From: Caulobacter sp. NIBR2454
GTDB taxonomy: Bacteria; Pseudomonadota; Alphaproteobacteria; Caulobacterales; Caulobacteraceae
DNA: 64,000 nt
NCBI RefSeq assembly: GCF_027474405.1
Contig: NZ_CP114871.1
Location: 2,055,001-2,119,000 of the forward strand
Reading direction: 5' to 3'
How positions within the stretch are numbered: the stretch's first letter is position 1; the number at the start of each line of letters is the position of its first letter. Below are positions 1 to 7,620 of this stretch, in pieces. Position numbers and translations under genes: made by a program. The notes under the pieces are model-generated. The model saw nothing but the letters and a program-made list of their open reading frames with translations, was not told the origin of the DNA and searched no databases.

Positions 1-164
1 GCTACGAGAGCCTGGCCATCCACTGCGACCCGCAGGTGCGCTCCAGCCGCCCTGGCCTGGACCTTGGCGGCCCGCTGATCCGCCTGCATGTGGGGCTTGA
101 GGGGCCTGACGACCTGATCGCTGACCTGCGCCGCGCCCTGGACGTCTACGCGGAACATTTCTGA
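1..164 (+). CDS. Cys/Met-metabolism PLP enzyme (cystathionine beta-lyase type), C-terminal end only
   Basis: Partial gene entering from the left edge; the last 53 or so residues are present and the TGA is at 162-164. The tail RLHVGLEGPDDLIADLRRAL matches the C-terminal end of the Cys/Met metabolism PLP family (cystathionine gamma-synthase, beta-lyase and relatives), where an IGLED-P-DLIADL stretch is typical. These cytoplasmic enzymes act in transsulfuration or methionine synthesis. Catalytic residues lie outside the window, so the exact reaction cannot be told. Confidence 0.7.
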   Translation, partial: YESLAIHCDPQVRSSRPGLDLGGPLIRLHVGLEGPDDLIADLRRALDVYAEHF

Positions 165-266
165 ACCGCGGCCCTTCCGCGCAGCTAACCCGCGTCAACC
201 CTATCGCGACCTTTTTGCGCTAAGGACCCTGTTGAACGGGCGAAAGCCCGCCTCTGGGGATGCGCC

Positions 267-1010
267 TTGGCCGCCTATACGTTCAGAACGACCAACGTCG
301 AGACCGCGTTCAAGAACGCCTTGCGCGTCACAAGCCTGACGCCTGAGCTGGCCAAAAGCGCGGCGCTGGTCACGACGTCGGTGGCGCTGGACGGCTGGAC
401 CCCGCGTCAGGTCGCTTGGCAGATGTTCGACGTCACCAAGCAAACCACCTCGGTCGCCTTGGGCGCCTATCAGTTCTTCACCGGCCTGACCCCGACGGCG
501 GCGGGCCTGGACTGGCTGGTCAATTCGCCCAGCAACCTCACCGACCTGAACGACGGCTACTACACCCGCTTCACCCTCGAAAACCGCTACATCAACTTCG
601 CGGCCAACCTCGGGATCGTCGGCGAGGGGCGCGACGTCTTCGCCGCCGCTTACAAACCCCTGACCTTCGCCCAGGCGGTGGAGAAGGCCTACGACACCAT
701 CATCGGCTTTCCCTATGCGCTTGGTGCGGGGATCGAGCCGACCGACGCCCTGATCGACATCGTCGGGCGCGAGGCCTACTTCAAGAACTTCGCCGCCACC
801 CGCATGCCGGCCTACGATCAGGATCTGGCCAGCAAGGCCGCCATGGTCGGCTACATCATGGCCGAGGCCATCAAGGCCGAGGTCGGCGTGTACGCCCGCG
901 CCATTGAGAACTTCTACCTCGACATATCCGACGGCTCAGCCGAGCATCACGTCAGTCTGGTGGGGGTCTACGGACCCGACTCGCCGATCGACGACCTGGG
1001 CTGGGGCTGA
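267..1010 (+). CDS. RsaA N-terminal (LPS-anchoring) domain-like protein, stand-alone
   Basis: 247 residues beginning at a TTG, chosen because a GGGGA stretch (256-260) sits six bases upstream; the ATG at 260 is out of frame. The sequence resembles the first ~250 residues of the Caulobacter S-layer protein RsaA as I remember it: compare AYQFFTGLTPTAAGLDWLV here with TYQFFTGVAPSAAGLDFLV in RsaA, followed in both by a DLND-YY-F-ENR-INF block and later AYD-IIG. In RsaA this domain binds the O-polysaccharide of LPS and anchors the S-layer. Here it ends where the RTX calcium-binding part of RsaA would start, so there is no lattice domain and no GGXGXD repeat. No Sec signal peptide is visible, so export, if any, would need another route. 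Not part of an obvious operon; the next gene begins 19 bases on. Confidence 0.75.
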   Translation: MAAYTFRTTNVETAFKNALRVTSLTPELAKSAALVTTSVALDGWTPRQVAWQMFDVTKQTTSVALGAYQFFTGLTPTAAGLDWLVNSPSNLTDLNDGYYTRFTLENRYINFAANLGIVGEGRDVFAAAYKPLTFAQAVEKAYDTIIGFPYALGAGIEPTDALIDIVGREAYFKNFAATRMPAYDQDLASKAAMVGYIMAEAIKAEVGVYARAIENFYLDISDGSAEHHVSLVGVYGPDSPIDDLGWG

Positions 1011-1029
1011 GGGGATCAGGGGACAGATC

Positions 1030-1725
1030 GTGGCGCTCGCCGACCTCCGCACCCGATCCGTCGTGACCCTGCTTGCGGGCCTGGCCGCGCTCGGCGGCGT
1101 CGCGGGCTGCGCCTATGTCGCCCCGCCCCAGACCTTGGCCGAATCCGTCGCCGCCGATCCCATGCTGCGCGGACGCCTTGGCGACGGCCCTCGCATGCGT
1201 CGCCTGACTGACGACGACTTCCTCGGCCGTCCCATGGATAGCGCCATCCTGCGCCAGGTCCGCGCCGCCATGTCGGGCGGCGAGCGCGAATGTCTCGCCC
1301 AAGCCGTCTATTACGAAGCCCGCGGTGAAAGCGAGGCCGGCCAGGCCGCCATCGCCGCCGTGGTCATGAACCGTGTGCGCAGCCCGCGCTATCCCAAGTC
1401 CGTCTGCGAAGTGGTGTTCCAGGGCGCGCCGCGTCGCGGCTGCCAGTTCAGCTTCGCCTGCAACGGCGCCATGCTTGCGACCCCGCCGCGCGGCGCCGCC
1501 TGGCGCAAGGCCCGCGATGTCGCCGACGCCGTCCTGGCGGGGCAGGCTGGCCACGAGGTCGGAAACGCCCTCAGCTTTCACGCTGACTACGTGAATCCGT
1601 CCTGGGCGTCCGTTCTGCCTCGCATCACCCAAATCGGCAGCCACAAGTTCTATGGCGCGGCGAAGAAGGTGCGAGTGGTAGAGCGCACGCTCGAACTTCC
1701 CGAACCCTCGACCACCATCGAATAG
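1030..1725 (+). CDS. Cell wall hydrolase (SleB family) lipoprotein
   Basis: 231 residues from a GTG at 1030, which has an AGGGGA ribosome site just upstream; a longer reading from 904 would overlap the previous gene and is not favoured. The N-terminus is a lipoprotein signal with lipobox VAGC near residue 27. Residues ~80-190 form a Hydrolase_2/SleB domain with the typical AVYYEARGES glutamate motif, AAVVMNRV, and a cysteine-containing CQFSFACNG stretch. The family contains spore-cortex lytic enzymes and relatives that cleave peptidoglycan glycan strands; in a Gram-negative bacterium the protein would be an outer- or inner-membrane lipoprotein facing the periplasm. It follows the RsaA-like gene by 19 bases and may share its transcript. 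Confidence 0.85.
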   Translation: MALADLRTRSVVTLLAGLAALGGVAGCAYVAPPQTLAESVAADPMLRGRLGDGPRMRRLTDDDFLGRPMDSAILRQVRAAMSGGERECLAQAVYYEARGESEAGQAAIAAVVMNRVRSPRYPKSVCEVVFQGAPRRGCQFSFACNGAMLATPPRGAAWRKARDVADAVLAGQAGHEVGNALSFHADYVNPSWASVLPRITQIGSHKFYGAAKKVRVVERTLELPEPSTTIE

Positions 1726-1728
1726 CGG

Positions 1729-1753
1729 CGAACCGAAAGCTTGGCCGTGCGTT
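1729..1753 (+). promoter_or_regulatory. EcfG/SigT-type general-stress promoter (one mismatch)
   Basis: CGAAC at 1729-1733, a 16-base spacer, then CGTT at 1750-1753. The alphaproteobacterial EcfG (SigT in Caulobacter) consensus is GGAAC-N16/17-CGTT, so only the first base differs. It lies 26 bases before the ATG of the CsbD-like lipoprotein, a protein class often in the general stress regulon. Confidence 0.55.
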
Positions 1754-1779
1754 GAAAGCCCGAAACGGAGCTTTACCGC

Positions 1780-2019
1780 ATGACCCTGATCCGCCCCCTC
1801 ACCCACGCCGCCATCGTCGCTGTCGCCCTTTTCACCGTCAGCGCCTGTAGCGATGACTCCGGCAAGGCCCAGAAGACCCAGGGCAAGATCGAGTCCGGCG
1901 TCGGCTCGCTCACCGGCAACGAGGAGCTGAAGCGCGAGGGCAAGAAGAATGAGGTCGTTGGCGGCGTCAAATCAGCCGGCAGCGAGCTGAAGGGCGCGAT
2001 CAAGGACGCCAACGACTAG
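1780..2019 (+). CDS. CsbD-like small lipoprotein
   Basis: 79 residues with a lipoprotein signal (lipobox VSAC at ~residue 23) followed by a CsbD-type segment: KTQGKIESGVGSLTGNEELK and a KKNEVVGGVKSAGSE repeat. CsbD proteins are small stress-induced hydrophilic proteins of unknown biochemical function; this is a membrane-tethered version. The preceding stress-type promoter motif fits the family. Single gene; a tRNA on the other strand follows. Confidence 0.75.
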   Translation: MTLIRPLTHAAIVAVALFTVSACSDDSGKAQKTQGKIESGVGSLTGNEELKREGKKNEVVGGVKSAGSELKGAIKDAND

Positions 2020-2045
2020 CCGATCGCCCAAGTAATGGCGGGGCT

Positions 2046-2122
2046 TGGCGCCCCCGGCAGGATTCGAACCTGCGACCGTCTGCTTAGAAGGCAGATGCTC
2101 TATCCAGCTGAGCTACGGGAGC
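2046..2122 (-). tRNA. tRNA-Arg(TCT)
   Basis: On the minus strand the sequence starts GCTCCCGTAGCTCAGCTGG and ends with a GGTTCGAATCC T-loop, a seven-base acceptor stem, discriminator G and an encoded CCA (2046-2048). The anticodon loop within the CTGCC/GGCAG-type stem reads TCT. 77 nt including CCA. Confidence 0.95.
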
Positions 2123-2171
2123 GAAGCCACCCAGGCAGGATGCGGGCCGTCGGCGGCCGCATCCAGATAAA

Positions 2172-2477
2172 TCAGTGCGTCCAGGGGAACTTGCGGTTGG
2201 TCGCGAAATTGTCCGCGTAGGCCTTAATGATCCGCTTGGGCGTCTTGGGCTCGATCAACTGAAACGGCAGGCCATGCTTTTGAGCATAGGCCACGGCTTC
2301 GTCGCGGTTGTCGAAGGTTAGGCGGATCTGGCCGTCCATGTCGGTCGATTGCGTCCAGCCCATCAGCGGATCGGCCTTTCTGGCCGAGGCGGGGGCGAAC
2401 TCCAAAATCCAGTCCTTGGTCTTGGCCTTGCCGGACTGCATGGCGGTCTTGGCGGGGCGGAAGATGCGCGCGAGCAT
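2172..2477 (-). CDS. NDUFS4-type ETC complex I subunit (conserved-region protein)
   Basis: 101 residues matching the ETC complex I subunit conserved region (PF04800), homologous to the mitochondrial 18-kDa NDUFS4 subunit: ends in a K-R-I-K-AYADNF-R-PWTH pattern and has the W-L-F-P and PLMGW segments. In alphaproteobacteria the protein is an accessory subunit of NADH:quinone oxidoreductase at the cytoplasmic face and is encoded away from the nuo operon, as here. It lies alone between two tRNA genes on the same strand. Confidence 0.85.
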   Translation of the reverse strand: MLARIFRPAKTAMQSGKAKTKDWILEFAPASARKADPLMGWTQSTDMDGQIRLTFDNRDEAVAYAQKHGLPFQLIEPKTPKRIIKAYADNFATNRKFPWTH

Positions 2478-2501
2478 GAACTGAAGTCTCCGTCTTCCCG
2501 A

Positions 2502-2578
2502 TGGTCGGGGCGGCAGGATTCGAACCTGCGACCCTCTGCTCCCAAAACAGATGCGCTACCAGGCTGCGCCACACCCCG
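2502..2578 (-). tRNA. tRNA-Pro(TGG)
   Basis: Minus strand begins CGGGGTGTGGCGCAGCCTGG, ends with GGTTCGAATCC, an acceptor stem CGCCCCG, discriminator A and CCA (2502-2504). The anticodon loop in the CTGTTTTGGGAGCAG hairpin reads TGG. 77 nt including CCA. Confidence 0.95.
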
Positions 2579-2723
2579 ACATCGGTGCCGCCTTCTGCCA
2601 CGCACATCGCTGCGCCGCAAACGAAACGCCGCCTATGGCGCGGAAAAACGTCGCCGCCGAAGCGTGCGTGGGAACAAACGACCTGAACGCCCGCCCTGGG
2701 CGAGCGTTCAGCGCCATTTCGGC

Positions 2724-3371
2724 TCAGGCGTAGCCCGAGCCCTCGATCTCGGCGACCACAAGGCCCTTGGGGCCCTCGGCGAACCGGACCATGACGTCGT
2801 CGCCAGGCTGAAGATCCTCCAGCCCGCTGCGGCGCAGGGTCTCGATATGGACGAAGATGTCGCCAGGCTCGCCGTCGCGGACCACGAAACCGTAGCCCTT
2901 GGTGCGGTTGAACCACTTCACCTTGGCCCGTTCCAGCGGCCCGCGCGGGCCGGCTGGACGCCGCGGCGGCGCGGAGGCGAACCCGCCTCCGCCCCGGGGT
3001 CCGCGGTCGTAGGCGTCTCCACGATCGCGACGGAACCCACCCCCGTGGCCACCATGATCGTCGAAGGCGCGTCGCGGACGCTCCTGGGCTGGGCTGGCGG
3101 TGGTCTCGTCGAGGTCGTGAACCTCGGACACCTGCCAACCCTTTGGCCGCTTGATGACGTCGCAGACGATGACGGAGCCCTCCGGAGCCGCCTCACGCCC
3201 GCTGTTGCGTAATGAAGTGATGTGCAAAAGCACGTCGCGCAGGCCTGTTTGACCCGGATCATCGGGAACGATGAACCCGTATCCCTTGCCTGCGTCGAAC
3301 CACTTGATCTTCCCGCTGATGCGCACGGATTCTTCGTGCGCCCCAGCCCCCTCAAAATCAAAACCAGACAT
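2724..3371 (-). CDS. Double cold-shock-domain protein (CspC/CspD type)
   Basis: 215 residues with two cold-shock domains. The first (~residues 13-80) has [19 protein letters not shown] and VLLH; the second (~148-215) has [15 protein letters not shown] and DIFVH, so both carry RNP1 (KGYGF) and RNP2-like cores. A G/R/P-rich linker separates them. Single-stranded RNA/DNA-binding proteins of this two-domain form are known in Caulobacter (CspC, CspD), where they are made in stationary phase. The start at 3371 is preferred to an upstream in-frame codon at 3422 because AGAGGGG lies directly before it. An inverted repeat (3429-3455) lies in its upstream region. Confidence 0.9.
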   Translation of the reverse strand: MSGFDFEGAGAHEESVRISGKIKWFDAGKGYGFIVPDDPGQTGLRDVLLHITSLRNSGREAAPEGSVIVCDVIKRPKGWQVSEVHDLDETTASPAQERPRRAFDDHGGHGGGFRRDRGDAYDRGPRGGGGFASAPPRRPAGPRGPLERAKVKWFNRTKGYGFVVRDGEPGDIFVHIETLRRSGLEDLQPGDDVMVRFAEGPKGLVVAEIEGSGYA

Positions 3372-3428
3372 TCGCCCCTCTGGCCTGCCCCCAAAGCCCT
3401 CCTTGGACAGGCGCACAGCCAAACAGTG

Positions 3429-3455
3429 TTATTGACGGCGGGCGACCGTCAATAA
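3429..3455. promoter_or_regulatory. Perfect 10-bp inverted repeat upstream of the cold-shock gene
   Basis: TTATTGACGG at 3429-3438 and CCGTCAATAA at 3446-3455, separated by 7 bases. It is 58-84 bases upstream of the csp start (3371, minus strand). TTGACGG inside the arm also looks like a -35 element, so a bound regulator would overlap the promoter. Could be an operator; the regulator is unknown. SpdR is a known csp regulator in Caulobacter, but I cannot confirm that this is its site. Confidence 0.5.
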
Positions 3456-3496
3456 GATTTGGCGCAATTATGGCGTAATGTTTCCGAGAGGTGACA

Positions 3497-3523
3497 TTTC
3501 GACGCGCATCCCGCGCGTCGAAA
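3497..3523 (-). terminator. Hairpin downstream of tRNA-Glu
   Basis: TTTCGACGCG at 3497-3506 and CGCGTCGAAA at 3514-3523 with a 7-base loop: a perfect 10-bp stem 13 bases beyond the tRNA-Glu 3' end on the minus strand. There is no long T-run after it, so termination is plausible but not certain. Confidence 0.45.
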
Positions 3524-3536
3524 GTCAAAGGCCTCG

Positions 3537-3611
3537 TGGCAGTCCCTAGGGGAATCGAACCCCTCTTCCCAGATTGAAAATCTGGTGTCCTAACCGATAG
3601 ACGAAGGGACC
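3537..3611 (-). tRNA. tRNA-Glu(TTC)
   Basis: Minus strand begins GGTCCCTTCGTCTATCGG, has an anticodon loop TTTTCAA in a CCAGA/TCTGG stem (anticodon TTC), a GGGGTTCGATTCCCC T-arm, acceptor AGGGACT, discriminator G and CCA (3537-3539). 75 nt. It lies 64 bases downstream of recJ on the same strand. Confidence 0.95.
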
Positions 3612-3675
3612 GCGGCGAGGAGCCGGGGATATAGCCGCCTCATTTTTGGGGCGCAACCCCCTTTTCCAGCAAATT

Positions 3676-5481
3676 TCAAACTGTCCACATCCGGGGGTCG
3701 AAGGCGTCCTCGATCTCCAGTTGAACACCTGCGCGGCCCATATAGTCGTCGGCTTTCAGACGACCGGCGACGTGCAGCGAACCCTCGCCTGACAGCAGCC
3801 TGCGCCCCAGGTCCGTCTCCTCACAGCGCCAGGCGACAGCCTTCAGCTTGGCGCCCGTTTCATCCACGAGGGTGCAGCGCAGGTGCCCGCCCTTCATGGC
3901 CATGGGCCGCTCAACTCGCACGCCCGATAGAGCGAACATCGGCTCGGGATTTCCCGGCCCGAACGGCGCCAGCGCCTGAAATTCGTCAAACAGGGCGCGA
4001 TCGGCCGCGCCAGGGCGGATCAGGGCGTCGATCTCCAGTGGCTCATCCCCCGCCGCTTCGCGTTCGGCGGCCAGATTCTCTTCTAGAAAGGCGCGCAGTT
4101 CAGGGATCAGGGACGGCCGCATGGTCAGGCCCGCCGCCATGGCGTGCCCGCCCCCGGCCATCAGCAGGCCAGCCTCAAAGGCGGCCTGAATCGCCTTGCC
4201 GAGATTCATGCCCGTCTGCGACCGGCCCGAGCCCTTGCCCACATCCGCAGCGCGGTCGACTCCGATCACCACCACCGGCTTGCGATAGCGTTCGCGCAGG
4301 CGCCCGGCGACAATGCCGATGACGCCAGGATGCCAGTCATCCCCCGCCACCACGATCACAGGCGCGTCGGGATCAAAATTGCTGTCGCGCTCGATGACCA
4401 GGATCGCCTGATCGATGACCTCGCGCTCCACGTCCTTGCGCTGAGCGTTTAGGGCGTCCAACTCGGCGGCCAGCATCGCGGCCTCCTCGGCGTCCTCGGT
4501 GGACAACAGACGCGTGCCAAGGTCCGAGCGGCCGATGCGGCCGCCCGCATTGATCCGCGGCCCGAGAATGAAACCGGCATGGAAGGTCGTGGCTGGCCCA
4601 GTCGACTTGGCGACTTCCAGCAAAGCCTTGAGCCCAGGGTTTGCCCAGTTGGACATCACCTTCAGGCCCTGGGCCGTCAGGGCGCGGTTGAAGCCCACCA
4701 GCTGCGTCACGTCGCACACGGCGCCCAGGGCGGCCAGATCCAGCCACTGGCGGATGTCCGGCTCCGCACGGTCGGCGAACAGCCCCCGCTTGCGCGCCTC
4801 GCGGTTCAGGGCCGCCAGCAGGACGAAGGTCACCCCCGCCGCCGCCAGCACCCCCTGCCCTGACAGGCACCCGGGACGATTGGGATTGACCACGGCCGCC
4901 GCCTTGGGCGGGTCCTCGCGCATCAGGTGGTGGTCGATCACCACCACCTCCAGTCCGATCTCCGTGGCGCAGTTGATGGCGTCATAGGCCGCGGCGCCGC
5001 AATCGACGGTGACCACCAGCTCCGCCCCCTCCTCCCGCAGACGACGGAAGGCGGCCGGGCTCGGGCCATAGCCCTCCTTCATGCGGTCAGGGACGTAGAT
5101 GGCCAGCTCGCGGCCCATGGCCCGGAACCAGCGCACTAGCTGCGCGGCGCTGCTGGCGCCGTCCACGTCATAGTCGGCGAACACCACGGTGCGCCGTCCA
5201 TCGACGATGGCGTCGATCAGGATTTCGGCCGCCTTGTCCATATCGGTGAAACAGGACGGGTCCGGGAATAGCGCCTTGAGCGTTGGCGACAGGAAGCTGT
5301 CCAGAGTCTCGACCGTCACGCCCCGCGCGGTGATCGCCCGCGCCAGCGGCTCGGACAGGCCCAGCTTCAGTTGATGAGACCGCGCCACCGAGGCATCGGC
5401 CGGTCGCTCACGCCACACGCGCCCGCTGAGCGAGCGCGAAACGCCGAGGAAGTGATCCTGGGGCGCATGACCGTCGGCCAT
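3676..5481 (-). CDS. recJ: Single-stranded-DNA-specific exonuclease RecJ
   Basis: 601 residues, usual for RecJ. DHH-family phosphoesterase motifs are visible in order: VVFADYDVDGASS (motif I, ~residue 99), VTVDCGAAA (~159), VVVIDHHLM (the DHH motif, ~182), then the DHHA1 region with AGGGHAMAAGLT (~430) and a C-terminal OB-like domain with LAPFGPGNPEP. RecJ degrades single-stranded DNA 5' to 3' in RecF-pathway recombination, mismatch and base-excision repair. It is last in a leftward run of aminotransferase, hom, glpX, fbp, recJ; 69 bases separate it from the fbp stop at the ATG used here with some non-coding sequence. Confidence 0.95.
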   Translation of the reverse strand: MADGHAPQDHFLGVSRSLSGRVWRERPADASVARSHQLKLGLSEPLARAITARGVTVETLDSFLSPTLKALFPDPSCFTDMDKAAEILIDAIVDGRRTVVFADYDVDGASSAAQLVRWFRAMGRELAIYVPDRMKEGYGPSPAAFRRLREEGAELVVTVDCGAAAYDAINCATEIGLEVVVIDHHLMREDPPKAAAVVNPNRPGCLSGQGVLAAAGVTFVLLAALNREARKRGLFADRAEPDIRQWLDLAALGAVCDVTQLVGFNRALTAQGLKVMSNWANPGLKALLEVAKSTGPATTFHAGFILGPRINAGGRIGRSDLGTRLLSTEDAEEAAMLAAELDALNAQRKDVEREVIDQAILVIERDSNFDPDAPVIVVAGDDWHPGVIGIVAGRLRERYRKPVVVIGVDRAADVGKGSGRSQTGMNLGKAIQAAFEAGLLMAGGGHAMAAGLTMRPSLIPELRAFLEENLAAEREAAGDEPLEIDALIRPGAADRALFDEFQALAPFGPGNPEPMFALSGVRVERPMAMKGGHLRCTLVDETGAKLKAVAWRCEETDLGRRLLSGEGSLHVAGRLKADDYMGRAGVQLEIEDAFDPRMWTV

Positions 5482-5582
5482 GGCTAGACGATCCTGAGCA
5501 TGCGAGCGGCGACCATCGCGAAAGCCTATCCGTTTCCTGGGATTCGCTCCATGCGCCCTGGCGGCGTCAGTTGCGGTCGCAT

Positions 5583-6551
5583 TCAGCCGGCGGAGACGAG
5601 ATCGACCTCGTTGGCCGAGCCTAGCACGACCGGCACCCGTTGATGCAGCTTGGTCGGTTGCAGGTCCAGGATCGCCGTCTTGCCGTCGGTGGCCTTGCCC
5701 CCCGCACGCTCGACGATCAGGGCCATGGGATTGGCCTCATACATCAGGCGCAGCTTGCCGGGCTTCTCCGGCTCGCGGGCGTCCCACGGATACATGAAGA
5801 TGCCGCCGCGCATCAGGATGCGGTGGACGTCGGCCACCATCGAGGCCACCCAGCGCATGTTGAAGTTCTTGCCGCGCGGGCCGTCCTTGCCCGCCAGGCA
5901 GCCGTCGATATAGCGCCGAACGGGCTCAGCCCAGTGCCGCTGGTTGGACATGTTGATCGCGAACTCGGCGGTGTCGGCGCTGATCGCCACCGCGTCGTGG
6001 GTCAGCAGCCAGTCGCCCTCGGCGCTCATGGTGAAGCCGAACACGCCCTCGGACAGGGTCAGGACCAGCATGGTCTGCGGACCATAGACCACATATCCGG
6101 CGGCGACCTGTTTGCGGCCCGGCAGCAGGAAATCAGCCTCGGTCGGCTCACGATCCGCCGGCGCGGGCAGGATCGAGAAGATCGTACCCACCGACACGTT
6201 GACGTCGATGTTGCTGGAGCCGTCCAGTGGATCGAAGGTCACCAGGAAGCCGCCCGCCCGGCCGGTGGTCTGGATTTCCTCCAGCTCCTCCGACGCCAGG
6301 CCGGCCACGGAGACGCAGGCCATCAGCGCGTCGCTCAGGATGTCGTTGGTGATGATGTCGAGCTTCTTCTGCTCTTCATCCTGGACGTTGATCTGACCGG
6401 CTGCACCGAGACTGCCCGAGATCGCGCCCGAGGCCACGACCCGGCTGATCTGCACGCAGGCCTTGGCGATCACGGCGACCACGTCCTTGACCGCTTCGTC
6501 GGCGGTCTGCTCCGCGGCGAGATGGCCGGCGAGATTGATCAGGGTGGTCAT
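5583..6551 (-). CDS. fbp: Fructose-1,6-bisphosphatase class I
   Basis: 322 residues from the ATG at 6551 (a TTG two codons upstream at 6557 is the alternative). Class I FBPase signature: [20 protein letters not shown] (metal-binding D-P-L-D-G-S), plus [12 protein letters not shown] and [10 protein letters not shown] substrate-site segments. Hydrolyses fructose-1,6-bisphosphate to fructose-6-phosphate in gluconeogenesis. It follows glpX, a class II FBPase, by about 60 bases on the same strand, so two unrelated enzymes for one reaction are adjacent. It is shorter by ~10 residues than many bacterial class I enzymes but looks complete. Confidence 0.92.
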   Translation of the reverse strand: MTTLINLAGHLAAEQTADEAVKDVVAVIAKACVQISRVVASGAISGSLGAAGQINVQDEEQKKLDIITNDILSDALMACVSVAGLASEELEEIQTTGRAGGFLVTFDPLDGSSNIDVNVSVGTIFSILPAPADREPTEADFLLPGRKQVAAGYVVYGPQTMLVLTLSEGVFGFTMSAEGDWLLTHDAVAISADTAEFAINMSNQRHWAEPVRRYIDGCLAGKDGPRGKNFNMRWVASMVADVHRILMRGGIFMYPWDAREPEKPGKLRLMYEANPMALIVERAGGKATDGKTAILDLQPTKLHQRVPVVLGSANEVDLVSAG

Positions 6552-6615
6552 CGGCAAGTCTCGGATTTGCGGAGGTTCGCGAGACCTTTAGCCCAGCCCC
6601 CCGTCGGACCCAAGC

Positions 6616-7569
6616 CTACGCTTTGCGCTTCATCCGTACTTCACGCACGGTGCCCGTGGACGAGTTCATCACGAGGCTGTGGGTGTGAACGAAGCCGTCT
6701 TTATGGACGACGCCCTCCAGCAGGTTGCCCCAGGTGACGCCGGTTGCGGCGAAGATGGCCTCGGCGCGGACGATGTCGTGCAGGTCGTACTTCTTGTCGA
6801 GCTCGGTGATGCCCCACTTGGCGGCGCGCGAGCGCTCGTCGGCGTTGCGGAACAGCAAGCGGCCCTGGAACTGGCCGCCGACGCATTTCAGCGCCGCGCA
6901 GGCCAGCACCCCTTCGGGCGCTCCGCCGGAGCCGACATAAAGATCAATGCCCGTGGCCGGGTCGGTGGTGTTGATCACGCCCGCCACGTCCCCGTCGGTG
7001 ATCAGATGAACCCGCGCGCCCACCGAACGGACGCTGGCGATGATCTCGGCGTGACGGGGGCGATCCAGGACACAGACGGTGATCTGCGACGCCGGAACGC
7101 CCTTGGCGGCGGCGATGGCCTGAACATTCTCGGCCGGCGACTTGTCCAGATCGATCACCCCGGCCGGCAGGCCCGGCCCGCAGGCGATCTTGTCCATATA
7201 GGTATCGGGGGCGTTGAGCAGCGTGCCCTTGGGGGCCCATGCCATCACCGCCAGAGCGTTGGGCATGGCCTTGGCCGCCAGGGTGGTGCCTTCCAGCGGA
7301 TCCAGGGCGATATCGACGGCCGGGCCTTTGCCAATGCCGACCTTCTCGCCGATGTAGAGCATAGGCGCTTCGTCGCGCTCGCCCTCGCCAATGACGATCT
7401 CGCCGTTGATGGGCAGTTCGTTCAGCGCGTTGCGCATGGCGTCGACGGCGGCTTGATCGGCGGCCTTCTCATCGCCGCGCCCGACCATGCTCCAGGACGC
7501 GATGGCGGCCGCTTCGGTGACTCGGACCGCGTCCAGGACCAGCGAGCGGTCCAGGGTTTTCGAACTCAT
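6616..7569 (-). CDS. glpX: Fructose-1,6-bisphosphatase class II
   Basis: 317 residues. GlpX-family motifs: GRGDEKAADQAAVDAMR near the N-terminus, VIGEGERDEAPMLYIGE, and VDIALDPLEGTTL (metal-binding). Hydrolyses fructose-1,6-bisphosphate; some members also act on sedoheptulose-1,7-bisphosphate. Start set at 7569 (MSSKTLDRS) because GGGAG lies seven bases upstream; a reading from 7596 adds nine residues. Between hom (51 bases upstream) and fbp in the same direction. Confidence 0.93.
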   Translation of the reverse strand: MSSKTLDRSLVLDAVRVTEAAAIASWSMVGRGDEKAADQAAVDAMRNALNELPINGEIVIGEGERDEAPMLYIGEKVGIGKGPAVDIALDPLEGTTLAAKAMPNALAVMAWAPKGTLLNAPDTYMDKIACGPGLPAGVIDLDKSPAENVQAIAAAKGVPASQITVCVLDRPRHAEIIASVRSVGARVHLITDGDVAGVINTTDPATGIDLYVGSGGAPEGVLACAALKCVGGQFQGRLLFRNADERSRAAKWGITELDKKYDLHDIVRAEAIFAATGVTWGNLLEGVVHKDGFVHTHSLVMNSSTGTVREVRMKRKA

Positions 7570-7620
7570 CAACGTCTCCCAGCCTTGTGAGGCCAATTCC
7601 CTGCCGCTTTTCGCGGTTCT

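Noticed and set aside
904..1029. Longer N-terminus for the SleB lipoprotein from 904
   Set aside because: It would overlap the RsaA-like gene by 107 bases and bury the lipoprotein signal, which begins at the GTG at 1030 after a good ribosome site.
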